From the NCBI RefSeq assembly GCF_029433105.1, contig NZ_JARNTW010000010.1, forward strand, positions 124,001 through 188,000: a stretch of DNA of 64,000 nucleotides. Reading direction: 5' to 3'. This DNA is from Runella sp. MFBS21 (GTDB taxonomy: Bacteria; Bacteroidota; Bacteroidia; Cytophagales; Spirosomataceae). A program made the translations under genes and the position numbers. Shown here piece by piece: positions 28,095 through 36,954 of the stretch (the stretch's first letter is position 1; the number at the start of each line of letters is the position of its first letter). Under the pieces are notes generated by a model. The model worked only from the letters and a program-made list of their open reading frames with translations, was not told the DNA's origin and did no database searches.

Positions 28095-31000
28095 ATGTAT
28101 ATGAATAAACTTCTAAACCCTGCAGTGTATCTGCTTGTACTAATTGGCATGTTCGTTACCCAAGCACCCTTGTGGGCGTGGGGAGGAGGGCACCGACCTT
28201 CTAATGCGATTTCAGTCAAGGGAGTAGTATCTTCCGAAAATGGCGAAACTCTTCCGGGAGTGAGCGTAACAGTCAAAGGAACCACCATCGGTACCACTAC
28301 AAATGCTAGTGGAGAATACAGCCTGAGTTTTCCTAATAGCGATGCTATTTTGGTGTTTAGCTCGGTAGGATACGATAAGCAAGAGATAGTTGTAGGAGGC
28401 CAAACTATCATCAATATGGTGCTAAAAAGCGATGTGAAAGCACTCACTGAGGTCGTAGTAGTAGGCTATGGTACTCAGCAGCGAAAAGACCTTACGGGAG
28501 CCGTAGCTTCTATAAAGGGGAAAGAGCTTGAAAATATACCTGTAAGAGGGCCACTTGAAGCATTACAAGGCCGCGTGGCAGGGGTACAGATTGTGCAAAA
28601 TAGTGGTTCACCAGGGGCTACGCCTAATGTAAGGATTAGAGGGGTTACTTCTTTAAATGCAGGCAATGACCCCCTTTATATTGTAGATGGAGTACCGATT
28701 ACGGGGGATATCAATGTAGTCAATCCCAATGATATTCAGTCGATAGAAGTACTCAAAGATGCTTCAGCTACGGCTATCTATGGGGCAAGAGGCGCAAACG
28801 GAATCATTATCGTAACTACAAAGCGCGGCAAATCAGGCAAAACCAGTTTTAATGTGAGTGCCTATACTGGCATAATGGATGTGGGTCGACAAATTCCGAT
28901 GTTGGATGCTTATCAAGAGCGAGATTATATCTTGAATGCCAATGCCAACGCAGGTACAGCGGAGGTTCGCTTAGGACTAGATACACTTTTTAGAGACGGC
29001 AAAGCCGTATATAATACCAATTGGCAAGATGAAATGTATCGGCAAGGTGCTATCTCCAATTATGAGCTATCATTGAGAGGAGGAAATGACAAAACAACTT
29101 ACGCGGCAAGTTTGGGGTATTTTAATCAAAAAGGAGTCGTAATAAGCTCAGGATTTGATACTTACAGGGGGCGGTTTAGTATTGACCATCAGGCGTCTAA
29201 TCGCTTTAAAACAGGAGCCAATATTTTATTGTCAACAGCAAAAAGAGACAGAGTACCCGAAGGAGACGACCTCAATGCGGTGATTACCAATGCCATGAGG
29301 ATGCTGCCTTTTTCGCCCGTTTATGGCGCTGATGGTAATTATACTTTTGTTGATCAAATCCAGCGACCCAATCCCGTTGGGCTAGCCAACCTCACTTCAT
29401 GGTTTACAATCAACAATCGCTTAGTAGGAAATATATACGGAGATTATGATATTGGAAAAGGCTTGAGTTTTCGCTCTACTTTAAATATCGATTATTCGGG
29501 AACGCGCGACGAACGCTTCACACCTAGTAGTATTCAAGGAGGTGCAGCACGCCCTGCCACTGCTTCGTACGGGGATGTATTTACTTGGATTAGCGAAAAT
29601 ACCCTTAATTATGCCCAATCCTTCGGTAAGCATAGTGTATCGGGCTTGCTTGGTTATAGTGTTCAGGCTTCCAAAATCTTTAATCTTTCGGCGGCGGGAA
29701 ATCAAGGTGCTACCGACAATATCACTACCCTAAATGCTGCCGCCACTCCTACGGCAGCCTCAAGCAGTAAGTCTTCGTGGGGATTGGTCTCATTTTATAC
29801 GCGCTTCAATTATAGTTTCAATGATAGATACCTCATCACTGCTACTCTCCGTCGGGATGGTTCCTCTCGGTTTGGTGCCGACAAGCGTTATGGTTTGTTT
29901 CCGTCGGTATCGGTGGGTTGGAGATTGTCAGAAGAGTCATTTATGCGAAATTTGACATTTATCAATGATTTGAAAGTGCGAGCAAGTATTGGAGTAGTTG
30001 GCAATCAGTCGATTAGTGATTTTGGTGCGCAGGGTTTGTATAGCACAGGAAGCAATTATGTAGGTAAAGCGGGTATTGCTCTTTCGGCGATTCCTAATCC
30101 TAATCTGAGTTGGGAGTCAACTACTCAATCTGATGTTGGGGTCGATTTTTCGTTGTTTAGTAATCGCCTCCATTTTACGGCAGATGCCTATTTAAAAAAG
30201 ACCAAAGATTTACTTTTACTCGTAAATCTACCGACTACTTCAGGGTTTAGTTCTGCGTTACAAAATGTTGGCGATACCCAAAATAAGGGTTTAGAGTTTA
30301 GTATTTCTGCTCAGAATATTACGGGGGCGGTGAAAGGATTGAAATGGAATTCAAGTTTCAATATTTCATTCAATCAAAACAAAATCATAAAACTCTCCAA
30401 CAACAATGCCGATATCATCCAGACAAGTTCGGATGCTACTTTCTTCAGTACAAGTCCAGTGGGAATAGGGCGATTGGGGCAGCCTATTGGTGTTTTTTAT
30501 GGATATGTATACACAGATAGAGTATATGCTACGACCGATGAAGCCAAGGCTGCTAATATGAGAGATGGTAGCCCTACAGGACCTTTATATGTGGCTGGTG
30601 ATATGATTTACAAAGATTTGAATGGAGATGGGGTTATCAATGATGCTGATAGGACGATCATTGGGAATGCGAATCCTAAATTTATCGCTGGGCTAACCAA
30701 TAATTTTACGTTCAAAAACTTCGATTTATCAATCTTCCTACAGGCTTCGTATGGCAATGATATCTACAACCAAACCCGACAATCATCCAACCGCAGTTTT
30801 GTTTATAATGCCGCTACTACCGAAGTGCTTCGAAGCTGGCGCAAAGAAGGTGATGTCACTGATGTACCAAGAGGTACCCCTAGTACTATCGGCAGAAATG
30901 GCCTAGTATCTACGCGGTGGATAGAAGATGGTTCCTATTTACGCGTAAAAACCGCTACTTTGGGCTATACAGTGCCTGCGGTACTTCTAAAAAAACTTGG

Positions 31001-31175
31001 AGTCGATAATGCACGCATCTATGTATCTGGACAAAACCTCTTCACTTTTACGAAGTATTCGGGTATGGACCCTGAAGCAAATTTTCGGACAGGGCTGCCC
31101 TTGTTGCAAGGTATTGACTTGGGTACTTATCCACAGGTACGTACCATTACTTGTGGTATAAATTTAGGATTTTAA
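28095..31175 (+). CDS. SusC/RagA-type TonB-linked outer-membrane transporter
   Basis: 1026 residues. Signal peptide in the first 25 or so residues, then a carboxypeptidase-regulatory-like domain (AISVKGVVSSENGETLPGVS, about 38-112), a TonB-box region (TEVVVVGYGTQQRKDLTGAV), the plug (ALQGRVAGVQIVQNSGSPG, PLYIVDGVPI, DASATAIYGARGANGII, to about 250) and a 22-strand barrel ending in RTITCGINLGF. Imports an oligosaccharide across the outer membrane together with the SusD lipoprotein 53 bp downstream. Start ATG 28095; ATG 28101 is equally possible. Divergent LacI-type gene is the likely regulator. Glycan not predictable from sequence. Confidence 0.96.
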   Translation: MYMNKLLNPAVYLLVLIGMFVTQAPLWAWGGGHRPSNAISVKGVVSSENGETLPGVSVTVKGTTIGTTTNASGEYSLSFPNSDAILVFSSVGYDKQEIVVGGQTIINMVLKSDVKALTEVVVVGYGTQQRKDLTGAVASIKGKELENIPVRGPLEALQGRVAGVQIVQNSGSPGATPNVRIRGVTSLNAGNDPLYIVDGVPITGDINVVNPNDIQSIEVLKDASATAIYGARGANGIIIVTTKRGKSGKTSFNVSAYTGIMDVGRQIPMLDAYQERDYILNANANAGTAEVRLGLDTLFRDGKAVYNTNWQDEMYRQGAISNYELSLRGGNDKTTYAASLGYFNQKGVVISSGFDTYRGRFSIDHQASNRFKTGANILLSTAKRDRVPEGDDLNAVITNAMRMLPFSPVYGADGNYTFVDQIQRPNPVGLANLTSWFTINNRLVGNIYGDYDIGKGLSFRSTLNIDYSGTRDERFTPSSIQGGAARPATASYGDVFTWISENTLNYAQSFGKHSVSGLLGYSVQASKIFNLSAAGNQGATDNITTLNAAATPTAASSSKSSWGLVSFYTRFNYSFNDRYLITATLRRDGSSRFGADKRYGLFPSVSVGWRLSEESFMRNLTFINDLKVRASIGVVGNQSISDFGAQGLYSTGSNYVGKAGIALSAIPNPNLSWESTTQSDVGVDFSLFSNRLHFTADAYLKKTKDLLLLVNLPTTSGFSSALQNVGDTQNKGLEFSISAQNITGAVKGLKWNSSFNISFNQNKIIKLSNNNADIIQTSSDATFFSTSPVGIGRLGQPIGVFYGYVYTDRVYATTDEAKAANMRDGSPTGPLYVAGDMIYKDLNGDGVINDADRTIIGNANPKFIAGLTNNFTFKNFDLSIFLQASYGNDIYNQTRQSSNRSFVYNAATTEVLRSWRKEGDVTDVPRGTPSTIGRNGLVSTRWIEDGSYLRVKTATLGYTVPAVLLKKLGVDNARIYVSGQNLFTFTKYSGMDPEANFRTGLPLLQGIDLGTYPQVRTITCGINLGF

Positions 31176-31228
31176 AAACTCTTACTGGTTGACCATCATA
31201 TTGACTAGTTTGTAAATGAACAAAGCGC

Positions 31229-32647
31229 ATGAAAAAATTCATATATACTATTTTTATCGGAACTGCATTAGGGATATTTAGCAGTTGTACAGATTCGATT
31301 CTTGACCAAAAGCCCTTGAGTGCTTTGACCCAAAGTTCCTTTTTTCAAACAGCAGCCGATGCTGAAGCGGCGGTGTTGGCCTGTTATGACGCTTTACAAG
31401 GCGACGAAGTGCGTCGGATTGCGTGGGGAGATGCCCGTGCCGACAATCTCAAAATCCCCTTAGAGGCTATCGGCGCTACTGACCCCGATATGCTGGAGTT
31501 TCAGAAAGACAACATCAGCAGTAGTAGTGGGAACGGCAACTGGGCTAAATTCTATAACGGAATCAACAAAGTAAATAATGTTTTAGCTCAGGTCCCTACC
31601 ATCAAAAGCCCTACTATCACGAGCGTAAAAAATCGGATCATGGGAGAAGGATATTTTTTGAGAGCGTTTCATTATTTTAATCTTGTACGTATATGGGGAG
31701 CAGTTCCGTTGATAGTAGAGCCTACGCTCTCATTGGACAAAGATTTGCAGCCTTCTCGTACTCCTGCCGATAAAGTACTGGAGCAAGTCGTCACGGATCT
31801 CAAGCAGGCGGAGACCTTATTGCCGGTGGCTTATGCCTCCAATATCGAAACCCGAGGAAGAGCCACGCGGGGAGCCGCTCAAGCATTGTTGTGTAAAGTG
31901 TATTTATGGAGAAGTTCTTATCTCCAAACCAACGAGTGGCAGTTAGCTAGCGATTATGCAGATAAAGTACTCGCCAATACCACCTATGCTTTGGTATCGG
32001 GAGCCAATTATGGATCGATTTTCACCGCTAAAAATACCGTTGAATCTATTTTTGAGCTACAGTACAATTATAACAACCAAGAAACCAATGCACTGGCTTC
32101 TTACTTTTTGCCTCGTAGTAGTAAAGTCCAAACAGGCGGAAACCAAACGCTGATTCCCACCCCAAAACTAGTAGAGGCTTTTGAAGCGGGGGATCTTCGA
32201 AAAACGGCTAGTATTTTTTACAGTAATCCCACAACAGACCAGTTCCCTAATCTCCCCACAGTAGCTAAATATACGGGTACTGTAGTAGGAAGTGCACGGT
32301 TTAGCGATAGCAATTTCATCTTTTTGCGTTTGGCCGATGTTATTTTGATGCAGGCCGAAGCTTTGGCTCAACTTGGAAAAACAGCCGAAGCGGCAGCACT
32401 CATCAACCGTATTCGCAATAGGGCTGGGTTGAGCAATACTACCGCAACTTCAAAAAATGACTTGCTTACCGCGATAGAGCAGGAGCGTTTTGTCGAGCTT
32501 TGTTTTGAGGGGCATCGCTGGTATGACTTACTCCGCACTGGTCGCGTAAAAGCGGTTTTGGGAGTAGATAAAAAAGCCTTTATGCCAGTATTTTATACTG
32601 AAATCATGCTTAATCCTAACTTATTACCTCAGAATCCCGGGTATTAA
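31229..32647 (+). CDS. SusD/RagB-type surface glycan-binding lipoprotein
   Basis: 472 residues. Lipoprotein signal with lipobox FSSC (Cys near residue 19). The SusD N-terminal segment DSILDQKPLSALTQSSFF, the TPR-rich core (RIMGEGYFLRAFHYFNLVRIWGAVPL, about 120-160) and the C-terminal RNRAGLSNTT and ERFVELCFEGHRWYDLLRTGR are all present, ending LLPQNPGY. It forms the lid on the SusC transporter encoded upstream. Length is somewhat shorter than the usual 520-600. Confidence 0.95.
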   Translation: MKKFIYTIFIGTALGIFSSCTDSILDQKPLSALTQSSFFQTAADAEAAVLACYDALQGDEVRRIAWGDARADNLKIPLEAIGATDPDMLEFQKDNISSSSGNGNWAKFYNGINKVNNVLAQVPTIKSPTITSVKNRIMGEGYFLRAFHYFNLVRIWGAVPLIVEPTLSLDKDLQPSRTPADKVLEQVVTDLKQAETLLPVAYASNIETRGRATRGAAQALLCKVYLWRSSYLQTNEWQLASDYADKVLANTTYALVSGANYGSIFTAKNTVESIFELQYNYNNQETNALASYFLPRSSKVQTGGNQTLIPTPKLVEAFEAGDLRKTASIFYSNPTTDQFPNLPTVAKYTGTVVGSARFSDSNFIFLRLADVILMQAEALAQLGKTAEAAALINRIRNRAGLSNTTATSKNDLLTAIEQERFVELCFEGHRWYDLLRTGRVKAVLGVDKKAFMPVFYTEIMLNPNLLPQNPGY

Positions 32648-32692
32648 AGAGGGGGTATACTATTTTCAATTTTACTAAAAAAACGTTGTTGT

Positions 32693-34573
32693 ATGTTTTT
32701 AAACTTCCGAAAAACGCACCTTATTTTGGGATTGTGGATACTAGTACAACAGGGAGTATATGGTCAAGACGGCCGAAACCTGACTGCGGGTAGCATCATT
32801 CCTGACGAAACCTACAGTGACCAACCTTATATTGTCAAAACCAACGACGGGGCTTGGCTGTGCGTACTGACTACTGGCTCGGGACACGAAGGGGCATCGG
32901 GGCAGCACATCATCACCCAACGAAGTTTTGATCAAGGCAAAACTTGGGTGGACAAGCGAGAAGTGGAGCCTGCCGATGGCCCCGAAGCTTCGTATGCCGT
33001 TTTGCTTAAAGCTCCTTCTGGACGGGTGTTTGTATTTTATAATCACAACACTGATAATATTCGAGCAGTCAAAGCAGATAATCCTCCTTATAAGGACGGC
33101 TTGGTGAAACGGGTAGATAGTCAAGGATATTTTGTGTTTAAATACTCTGACGACAACGGAAAAACATGGTCTCCTCAGAGGGTTAGAATTCCGATTCGTA
33201 ACTTCGAAATTGATCGGAAAAATCCGTATGGTGGTACAATCCAATATTTTTGGAATGTGGGGAGAGCCTTTACTTATCGAGGGGTCGCCTTTGTACCAGT
33301 GCATAAAGTAGGCGGCTTTGGCGTTGGTTTTTTTACATCAAGCGAGGGCGCACTTCTGCGAAGCCCAGATTTACTGACTGTTAGCGACCCTACCAAAGCT
33401 ACTTGGAATACCCTTCCCGATGGAGATATTGGCCTCAGAACACCCGATAAGGTGGGTGGCCCAATTGCCGAAGAGCAGAATTTTGTGGTACTAAGCGATG
33501 GCTCGTTTTATTGTGTTTATCGTACTATCGATGGACACCCTGTATATACTTATAGCCGCGATGGTGGTCATACATGGGAGCCGCCGCAATATCTTCGCTA
33601 CGACAACGGAAGGTTAGTAAAACATCCACGGGCGGCCAATTTTGCTTGGAAATGCGAAAATGGCAAATATCTCTATTGGTTTCACAACCACGGAGGGCGT
33701 TTTATTAGAGAGCATCCCGACCGCCGTAACATGGCTTACGAAGACCGTAATCCTGCTTGGCTAATGGGCGGTATAGAAGCCGATTCTCCCAAAGGGAAAA
33801 TCATTAGATGGACTCAGCCCGAAATCTTGCTGTACGACGATGACCCACTCATTCGAATGAGTTACCCTGATTTGATAGAAGAAAAAGGGGATTACTATAT
33901 TACTGAAACCCAAAAAGATATTGCCCGTATTCACAAAATCGACCATAAACTGCTTGCCGGTTTATGGGAGCAATTTGACAATCGTACCCGAACCAAAGAA
34001 GGGTTAGTATTAGACTGGGTATATCAAAAAGAAGGATTGCCACATACGCTTGCTGCACCAACGTTACCCGTTTTTTATAAACGGGATACCCAAAAATTGG
34101 AGCAACCAGGGATGAATGTTCCGAATGGATTTACAATTGACTTGGTATTTACCTTAAACAAAGCAACCCCAAATCAGATACTTGCAGACGCCCGCGATAG
34201 TCAAGGGAAAGGTTGGTATGTACAAATCACCCCTCAAAAAACGGTGGAATTGGTCATGAATGATGGTCGTATGCAATCATCTTGGGCTTGTGATGAAGGA
34301 CTACTGACCGAAAATCAACCCCACTATCTAAGTATAATAGTAGATGGGGGACCCAAAGTCGTGGCTTTTGTGGTAGATGGCCTCTTGAACGACGGAGGCG
34401 AGACACGACAGTTTGGGTGGGGGCGTTTTAGCCCTTATTTAAAATCGGCAGCAGGGGCTTCTCAGCTCACGGTTGGAAAAAATTTGACCGGCAAAATCTC
34501 TCAACTATCAATTTACAACCGTGCGCTTACTATCTCGGAAGCCATTGGAAATTATAGGGCTTACAAAAGATAA
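32693..34573 (+). CDS. Sialidase-like Asp-box propeller with C-terminal LamG-like domain
   Basis: 626 residues, signal peptide at residues 1-24 (cleavage after VYGQ). A six-bladed sialidase-like propeller is marked by three Asp boxes, SFDQGKTW near 83, SDDNGKTW near 155 and SRDGGHTW near 285. The C-terminal 180 residues (NGFTIDLVFTLNKATPNQIL, ISQLSIYNRALTISEAI) form a concanavalin/LamG-like sandwich. The RIP motif of true GH33 sialidases is not seen, and no sialic-acid catabolic gene accompanies it, so it may cleave or merely bind another sugar. Third gene of the SusC operon. Confidence 0.78.
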   Translation: MFLNFRKTHLILGLWILVQQGVYGQDGRNLTAGSIIPDETYSDQPYIVKTNDGAWLCVLTTGSGHEGASGQHIITQRSFDQGKTWVDKREVEPADGPEASYAVLLKAPSGRVFVFYNHNTDNIRAVKADNPPYKDGLVKRVDSQGYFVFKYSDDNGKTWSPQRVRIPIRNFEIDRKNPYGGTIQYFWNVGRAFTYRGVAFVPVHKVGGFGVGFFTSSEGALLRSPDLLTVSDPTKATWNTLPDGDIGLRTPDKVGGPIAEEQNFVVLSDGSFYCVYRTIDGHPVYTYSRDGGHTWEPPQYLRYDNGRLVKHPRAANFAWKCENGKYLYWFHNHGGRFIREHPDRRNMAYEDRNPAWLMGGIEADSPKGKIIRWTQPEILLYDDDPLIRMSYPDLIEEKGDYYITETQKDIARIHKIDHKLLAGLWEQFDNRTRTKEGLVLDWVYQKEGLPHTLAAPTLPVFYKRDTQKLEQPGMNVPNGFTIDLVFTLNKATPNQILADARDSQGKGWYVQITPQKTVELVMNDGRMQSSWACDEGLLTENQPHYLSIIVDGGPKVVAFVVDGLLNDGGETRQFGWGRFSPYLKSAAGASQLTVGKNLTGKISQLSIYNRALTISEAIGNYRAYKR

Positions 34574-34621
34574 AAACCATTTTTTTAGGAAAATACACAT
34601 TTAAAACCAACTCAAAAATTC

Positions 34622-35341
34622 ATGAACTTGAAACGCTCCATGATAAATGCTAGTGTTCATACGGCCAAAACCGTCGTAGCACACTTTGGGGTTTATCTAC
34701 CTTCTTTTGCTTACTGGACAGAAGAACAGTGGCTCGACGCTGGCTCCGAATACGACGAAATTCGGGATTGTATGCTTGGCTGGGATGTGACTGATTTTGG
34801 TAGTAAAGATTTTTATAATATTGGTCGGACTTTATTTACGGTTCGAAATGGGCGTTTAAATCGGCAAGGGTATCCCAAGCAATATGCCGAAAAATGGCTT
34901 ATTGACCCTGAAAATCAGCGTGCTCCAGCTCACTTTCATCTATCAAAAAGAGAGGATATTATTTGTAGAGCGGGGGGGAATATACTCGTTCAGCTCACCA
35001 AGGCCGATATAGAAGGCAATCCATCCAGCGAAACCTTTCTGACGCAGGTAGATGGTTGTACTCGCCGTTTAGGTCCAGGCGACATTGTGCGCTTGCGTCC
35101 GGGAGAAAGCCTAACGATTCATCCTCGGACGATTCATCAATTTTGGGGCGAAGAAGGTACCGGATGGAGGGTAGATGGAGTAGGATATACGCTTAGTTCA
35201 GAGATTTCGAGCGTATGCGACGACTGGAACGACAACGTCTTTTTGGTTGATTACGGAGTACGGTTTCCGGAGATTGAAGAAGATGAACCCAGAAATTGTT
35301 TTTTATGTCATGAATACCCCGCCGCGGTGGTTGAAAGTTGA
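34622..35341 (+). CDS. D-lyxose/D-mannose isomerase-like cupin (DUF1498)
   Basis: 239 residues of single cupin fold. Metal ligands are visible as HFHLSKREDI (two His and the Glu, about residues 101-110) and TIHPRTIHQFW (His, about 166-176), with RLRPGESLTIHP between. The layout EIRDCMLGWDVTDFG and APAHFHLSKREDI matches the D-lyxose isomerase family that interconverts lyxose/xylulose and mannose/fructose. Encoded 48 bp after the Asp-box protein and 37 bp before a BASS transporter, so it probably isomerises the sugar released by the operon. The family call is from memory. Confidence 0.75.
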   Translation: MNLKRSMINASVHTAKTVVAHFGVYLPSFAYWTEEQWLDAGSEYDEIRDCMLGWDVTDFGSKDFYNIGRTLFTVRNGRLNRQGYPKQYAEKWLIDPENQRAPAHFHLSKREDIICRAGGNILVQLTKADIEGNPSSETFLTQVDGCTRRLGPGDIVRLRPGESLTIHPRTIHQFWGEEGTGWRVDGVGYTLSSEISSVCDDWNDNVFLVDYGVRFPEIEEDEPRNCFLCHEYPAAVVES

Positions 35342-35378
35342 TTTTTAAGCGTAGAAAAATATTTTAAAGAAAAAAAAT

Positions 35379-36686
35379 ATGCCTCATCGTTTGTCGATTG
35401 TTTTGCTCATTTTGGCTGGATGCGCCTTGGTTGGTGTAGGAGTTTTTTGGATGCTCGATTATTTTGTGGCGATTGGTCCATTTGTGTTGATAGGTCTCAT
35501 TGGTTTGGCACTTGCTTTTAGAGGGTTTGAACGCCTAAAAGGATTTTCCTACACCCTTTGGATTCTGACAGCGGTGAGTCTTGCCATGTTTTATCCACAG
35601 TATTTTTTTACGGTAGGAGATTTCCAGCTTAAACGCCTGATTGTGCCTTTTGTACAACTGACCATGTTTGGGATGGGGGCACATATGAGTTTTGAGGATT
35701 TTAGAGGAGTCGTAAAAATGCCAAAAGGTGTACTCATCGGCATAGCTTGTCATTTTATAGTGATGCCTCTGGTAGGTTATACCTTGTCGCATTTGTTTGG
35801 TTTTCCACCAGAGATTGCGGGAGGGGTTATTTTGATAGGCTGTGTATCGAGTGCAATGGCCTCCAATGTAATGTCTTACTTGTCAAAGGCCAATCTAGCT
35901 TTGGCCGTAACGATTGGTGCCTGTTCTACCATTCTTTCGCCTTTTGTGACTCCTTTCTTGATGAAATGGCTAGCCGGACAGTTTGTAGAAGTGAACATTG
36001 CCCATATGATGATTGATATTACCAACATGATTATCATCCCTATAGTGGCAGGTTTTATTTTTAATCTTTTTTATTTCGGCAACGAAACCCCACGCGCCCG
36101 AACATTGCAGCTAGTAGGATTTGCTGTGCTTATCATAGTGGTCAACTTATTGATGATGTTTGTGATGAAATCGGACATGACGGGGCTAGCGGTATCGCTA
36201 TTGAAATCCTTCGGATGGTTTTATCTCTTGCCCATGATAAGTGCTATTGTTTTCAAAAGACAGAAAGTGAGCCGATTGAAGTTGGAAAATATGCTATCGT
36301 TTATGGCGATGTTGGGAATCGTTATCAATACTGTTATCATTACGGCCTCGGGGCGCGACAATCTCTTGCAAGTGGGGGGATGGCTGATTATTTCCTGTTT
36401 ACTACACAATTTAATCGGATTGAGCGTGGGATATTTTACGGCTTTACTGTTTGGTTTGCCCGAACGAGATCGTCGTACCATTGCGTTTGAGGTAGGAATG
36501 CAAAATGGGGGAGTAGCTACGGGCTTGGCATTACAAATGGGCAAAGTCGCCACTGTAGGTCTTGCATCGGCTATTTTTGGGCCTTTACAAAATGTCACTG
36601 GCTCGGCTTTAGCCAATTGGTTTAAAAAGCAACCTACAGATAGCGTCACCTCGGAGGTAGAAGAACCAATTTTGAGTAAAACTTGA
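35379..36686 (+). CDS. Bile acid:sodium symporter (BASS) family transporter
   Basis: 435 residues with 10-12 membrane segments. The first 75 residues (three helices) precede the BASS core, which has TMFGMGAHMSFEDFRGVV near 100, GVILIGCVSSAMASNVMSYLSKANLALAV near 150 and FEVGMQNGGVATGLALQMG near 370; the two crossover motifs with the Na+-binding residues are recognisable. Family members carry organic anions such as pyruvate, pantothenate or keto acids. Last gene of the SusC operon, so a sugar-derived acid is the most likely cargo; this is inferred. Confidence 0.88.
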   Translation: MPHRLSIVLLILAGCALVGVGVFWMLDYFVAIGPFVLIGLIGLALAFRGFERLKGFSYTLWILTAVSLAMFYPQYFFTVGDFQLKRLIVPFVQLTMFGMGAHMSFEDFRGVVKMPKGVLIGIACHFIVMPLVGYTLSHLFGFPPEIAGGVILIGCVSSAMASNVMSYLSKANLALAVTIGACSTILSPFVTPFLMKWLAGQFVEVNIAHMMIDITNMIIIPIVAGFIFNLFYFGNETPRARTLQLVGFAVLIIVVNLLMMFVMKSDMTGLAVSLLKSFGWFYLLPMISAIVFKRQKVSRLKLENMLSFMAMLGIVINTVIITASGRDNLLQVGGWLIISCLLHNLIGLSVGYFTALLFGLPERDRRTIAFEVGMQNGGVATGLALQMGKVATVGLASAIFGPLQNVTGSALANWFKKQPTDSVTSEVEEPILSKT

Positions 36687-36694
36687 TTTGTTTG

Positions 36695-36735
36695 AGAGGG
36701 GAGGGGGCTGCCCTTCCCCTCCATCAATATTTTTG
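36695..36735 (+). terminator. Probable terminator of the SusC operon
   Basis: GAGGGGAGGG pairs with CCCTTCCCCTC with one bulged base and a short loop, followed by ATCAATATTTTTG. It lies 9 bp after the BASS gene stop. The T run is not immediate, so confidence is moderate. Confidence 0.55.
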
Positions 36736-36918
36736 AGTTTATTGCCCTCTACTCATCTGCCTTTTTGAACATCGTTTTTCTTTTGAGGTAAAAACTTAGG
36801 GACTATTTTTTTCAAATTGGAAATGAAATCAATGTTTGATTCATCTCAAGTTTCTGCGTGTTTGAAGGGGCTTTTTTCGTCTTAGGAAAAGGAGCGTTGA
36901 GGGCAAGCTTGAATCCAT

Positions 36919-36950
36919 TTTGTAGTCACTCCCAAAAACCCCTACCTTTG
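36919..36950 (+). promoter_or_regulatory. Bacteroidota-type promoter of the ABC exporter gene
   Basis: TTTG at 36919-36922 and TACCTTTG at 36943-36950 are separated by exactly 20 bp and match the TTTG-N19/21-TAnnTTTG consensus of the Bacteroidota primary sigma factor. The ATG of the next gene is at 36955, only four bases after the -7 box, so the transcript may begin at or next to the start codon. Confidence 0.75.
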
Positions 36951-36954
36951 CGTC

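Noticed and set aside
32741-33304. Minus-strand open frame of 187 codons inside the Asp-box protein gene
   Set aside because: Lies antisense within a strongly supported coding region; no recognisable domain.
32693-34573. True GH33 sialidase
   Set aside because: Three Asp boxes are present but the RIP motif and a sialic-acid pathway are missing, so only a sialidase-like fold is claimed.
36221-36727. Minus-strand open frame of 168 codons over the end of the BASS transporter gene
   Set aside because: Antisense shadow of membrane-protein codons; composition typical of reversed coding sequence and it overlaps a terminator.
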